This document shows positions 62,017 to 64,000 of a stretch of 64,000 nt of DNA, piece after piece. This stretch comes from Candidatus Sulfotelmatobacter sp. GTDB taxonomy: Bacteria; Acidobacteriota; Terriglobia; Terriglobales; Acidobacteriaceae. Made by a program: the position numbers and the translations under genes. The stretch is from the NCBI GenBank assembly GCA_030040965.1, contig JASHOT010000210.1:42313-106312 (forward strand). Reading direction: 5' to 3'. The notes under the pieces were generated by a model. It worked only from the letters and a program-made list of their open reading frames with translations, was not told the origin of the DNA and did no database searches. Each line of letters begins with the position of its first letter. Positions within the stretch are counted from its first letter, which is position 1.

Positions 62017-62172
62017 GGCGCCGCTGAGGCGGTCCGAAACATCGGACGACGGCGCTCGGTTGGCAGGTGTCACTGCAAACAGATGTGACGCCAGCTTGTC
62101 GCAGCCGCCCGTCTATTCTATTGTGGAGTGAAAATGCGGAGTGAAAGCGCGCGCCGCTCGGGCTAAGGATAC

Positions 62173-63783
62173 ATGTATCGGTCGTACATCCATCTTGTAC
62201 TCATAATCGCGATACCTGCGGCACGCGCAGCCGGTTCGAGTGTTTGCACTCCACCGCCGGGTTTGCAAACCAGGCTTCAAAAACAAGCAACAGCCGATGC
62301 CTACGCCGAAGCCGGCATGTGGTATGGAGATCACAAACAGTATGGTTGCGCGGTGAGCGCTTATCAGGCCGCGCTCAAGCAAGAACCCCAGTCTGCCGAG
62401 TTTTTATACCTGCTGGGCCTGAATCTGCTGCGCGAGGGTGACTTCAGCGCTGCGCTCGAACCACTTCAACAATCGCTTACCCTCAAGCCTGAGATTCTCA
62501 AGCCTCACCTTCTGCTGGCAACTTCACTGGAAGAGCTTCATCGGGCTCCTGAGGCTCGAAAAGAATGGATTGCGGCTCTCAAGATCGACCCGCATTCGGA
62601 GATCGCGCTCGATGGAGCTGCCAAGAATCTCCTCGCTGCCGGTGAATTTGATGCCGCCATCGAGCTGCTTGGGCCGCAACCCAAAGCCGAGAATCTGATT
62701 CTTGATCTTGCAGTTGCTTATCAGAGCGCAGGAACGCCGGATCCAGCGATAGAAATCCTTCAGAAGGGTGTGCAAGCGAATCCCTCGTCAGCCGCATTGA
62801 AGCGAGCGCTGATTACCGACCTGGTTTTGCAGACGCGCTATCAGGAAGCCGCCAAGCTCGGCCGGGAACTGGTTCAGCAGCATCCGCGAGATTTCGACGC
62901 GAAAACCCTTTACCTTCACGTGCTGGTGCTCGCCGACGACGAAGAGTTGGCGCGGCCCTTGGCGCATCAGCTACTTATTACGGCGCCTCACGATTTCGCC
63001 GTTCTGTATCTGAACGGCGTTTTGCAGAACAGGTCTGGAGATTACGCCCAGGGCCGCACTTATCTCGAGGAAGCGGTTGCGTTGAATCCGAGTCACTATA
63101 ACTGCCGTTACAACCTGGGAATCGCTCTTTCCAATCTCAACGATCTGGCGGGGGCAAGAGAGCAGTTGGAAAAGGCGCTTGCACTCGGAGCCACCGAACC
63201 TGCCATCCGTTTTGAATATGCGAAAGTGTTGCGCAAACTCGGCGAAACAAAACTCGCTGAGGGACAACTTAAGCTTTATCAACAACAGCAGAAGGCACTA
63301 GCGGATCGGGCCCTCGTTGCCAGCAAGATGGGGCAGGCGGATAAGGAATTGGCCAATGGGGATCCCAAGCGGGCAGTCACGCTTTATCGCGACGCACTCG
63401 CCGTGCAGCCGCAGAGTGCCCTGCTGACCTATAAGCTGTCGGTCGCGTTGGATCGAGTCGGCGATACGGCCGGGGAGCGAGAAGCGCTGCAGAAAGCCGT
63501 TCAAATCGACCCGGATATGGCCATTGCTCATCATCAACTCGGCTATTTGGCCTTCAGCAGCGGAGATCCCGCAACTGCGGAAGCGCAGTTTCGGGAGGCG
63601 GTGCGAGCCGCTCCTGGCTATACCGACGCATGGATCAGTCTGGCAGCCACACTGGGCACGGAGTCTCGTTACCCTGAGGCTCAACAAGCTGTCCAGCGTG
63701 CCTTGCAAATCGATCCTCATAACTCCAAAGCGATGGATCTTCAGAAGGATCTCGCCAACGCCGCCGGTCAGGCCAATCCATGA
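62173..63783 (+). CDS. Exported TPR-repeat protein downstream of the heptaheme cytochrome
   Basis: 536 residues from ATG 62173. Signal peptide in residues 5-20 (YIHLVLIIAIPAARA). The remainder is TPR solenoid: YQAALKQEPQSAEFLYLLG, LEEAVALNPSHYNCRYNLGI and VQRALQIDPHNSKAMD are typical units; ten or more repeats. It lies 156 bases after the cytochrome gene on the same strand and 50 bases before an IS630-type element on the other, so anything once further downstream may have been separated by that insertion. Confidence 0.85.
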   Translation: MYRSYIHLVLIIAIPAARAAGSSVCTPPPGLQTRLQKQATADAYAEAGMWYGDHKQYGCAVSAYQAALKQEPQSAEFLYLLGLNLLREGDFSAALEPLQQSLTLKPEILKPHLLLATSLEELHRAPEARKEWIAALKIDPHSEIALDGAAKNLLAAGEFDAAIELLGPQPKAENLILDLAVAYQSAGTPDPAIEILQKGVQANPSSAALKRALITDLVLQTRYQEAAKLGRELVQQHPRDFDAKTLYLHVLVLADDEELARPLAHQLLITAPHDFAVLYLNGVLQNRSGDYAQGRTYLEEAVALNPSHYNCRYNLGIALSNLNDLAGAREQLEKALALGATEPAIRFEYAKVLRKLGETKLAEGQLKLYQQQQKALADRALVASKMGQADKELANGDPKRAVTLYRDALAVQPQSALLTYKLSVALDRVGDTAGEREALQKAVQIDPDMAIAHHQLGYLAFSSGDPATAEAQFREAVRAAPGYTDAWISLAATLGTESRYPEAQQAVQRALQIDPHNSKAMDLQKDLANAAGQANP

Positions 63784-63805
63784 TTTGGCCGCAGTCCTGA
63801 TCTGC

Positions 63806-64000
63806 TAGTGTTGCGTTATACAAATAAGTTTACTTATTAAGCAGCGAGTGGGTTACCGGTGTAAGTCCAAGCAAACGGCCGTGCCTCCAGATTGTAGGAT
63901 TCGATGAAACTCATGATCTTCGCCACCAGTTCGTGACGGGAAGCGAAGATGCCACGCCGCACCACTTTGCGCGTCAGGATGCCGAACCAGATTTCGATCT
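63806..64000 (-). mobile_element. Right-hand end of an IS630-type insertion sequence
   Basis: From about 63806 (a TA dinucleotide, the IS630 target) the sequence contains an end region with a 6-bp inverted repeat AATAAG-TTTA-CTTATT (63823-63838) and then the 3' end of a transposase gene running out of the window. The exact terminal repeat cannot be defined because the other end is not in view. Confidence 0.65.
63837..64000 (-). CDS. IS630-family transposase, C-terminal fragment
   Basis: The minus strand reads through the right edge and stops at 63837. The visible residues include IEIWFGILTRKVVRRGIF, ELVAKIMSFIESYN and the final RPFAWTYTGNPLAA. These are the C-terminal hallmarks of IS630/Tc1-like DDE transposases (the third catalytic acid is in or just upstream of the IEIWF motif). 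Truncated by the window, not necessarily in the genome. Confidence 0.85.
   Translation of the reverse strand, partial: IEIWFGILTRKVVRRGIFASRHELVAKIMSFIESYNLEARPFAWTYTGNPLAA

Noticed and set aside
1..64000. CRISPR arrays, prophage or defence islands
   Set aside because: No regularly spaced repeats, cas genes, phage structural genes or restriction-modification genes were seen; the only mobile element is the IS630 fragment at the right edge.

Overview
The window reads as chromosomal DNA of a Gram-negative (diderm) bacterium, most probably an acidobacterium of the Terriglobia/Koribacter type. Reasons: a TIGR02999-type ECF sigma factor beside a Ser/Thr kinase with TPR repeats, GloVer-repeat and YadA-head-like exported proteins, a tandem ThyX-like protein, duplicated 'HDFDFE.GTW' proteins, many TPR proteins, frequent GTG/TTG starts, and degenerate intergenic repeats common in that phylum. 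A kdsB gene implies Kdo and lipopolysaccharide. The lineage call comes from recognised families, not from a database search.

Layout. 1-10.9 kb: mixed housekeeping and exported proteins (frameshifted TPR gene, outer-membrane barrel, duplicated-domain protein divergent from a MocR regulator, dGTPase, esterase, acetyltransferase, TPR protein). 10.9-19.8 kb: purH, small regulators, dienelactone hydrolase, fabG, tandem thyX-like gene. 20.0-28.0 kb: recA, then coaD-aspC and a GDP-mannose block (manA, manC, phosphomannomutase) ending in an M48 membrane protease. 28.0-34.8 kb: kdsB, a VOC protein, tRNA-Met(CAT), then a four-gene unit of an IorAB-type molybdenum hydroxylase, a PlsC acyltransferase and an alkyl-DHAP-synthase-like flavoprotein. 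34.9-43.9 kb: kinase-TPR/ECF sigma pair divergent from two large repeat-rich exported proteins. 44.0-59.6 kb: plant-glycan catabolism. 59.7-63.8 kb: TPR, seven-heme cytochrome c and TPR genes. The right edge cuts an IS630-type transposase.

How the genes work together. The 44.0-54.2 kb genes all lie on the minus strand and encode a glucuronoyl esterase (CE15), an arabinofuranosidase (GH51) and a nearly complete non-phosphorylative L-fucose route: FucP uptake, mutarotase, L-fucose dehydrogenase, lactonase, an UxaA-type dehydratase, a second SDR dehydrogenase and an FAH-type hydrolase. The hydrolase gene carries an in-frame amber codon. Divergently, an ExuT-like transporter, a ManD-type dehydratase and an SDR, facing a KDPG aldolase and a KDG kinase, form a hexuronate branch ending in pyruvate and glyceraldehyde-3-phosphate.

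The observations most worth checking are the two interrupted genes (TPR gene at 172-1417, FAH hydrolase at 50032-50895), the MocR regulator with arginine at the PLP-lysine position, the UxaA enzyme as candidate L-fuconate dehydratase, the putative ether-lipid pair PlsC-AGPS cotranscribed with IorAB, the tandem ThyX with a split signature, and the TPR-heptaheme-TPR unit.
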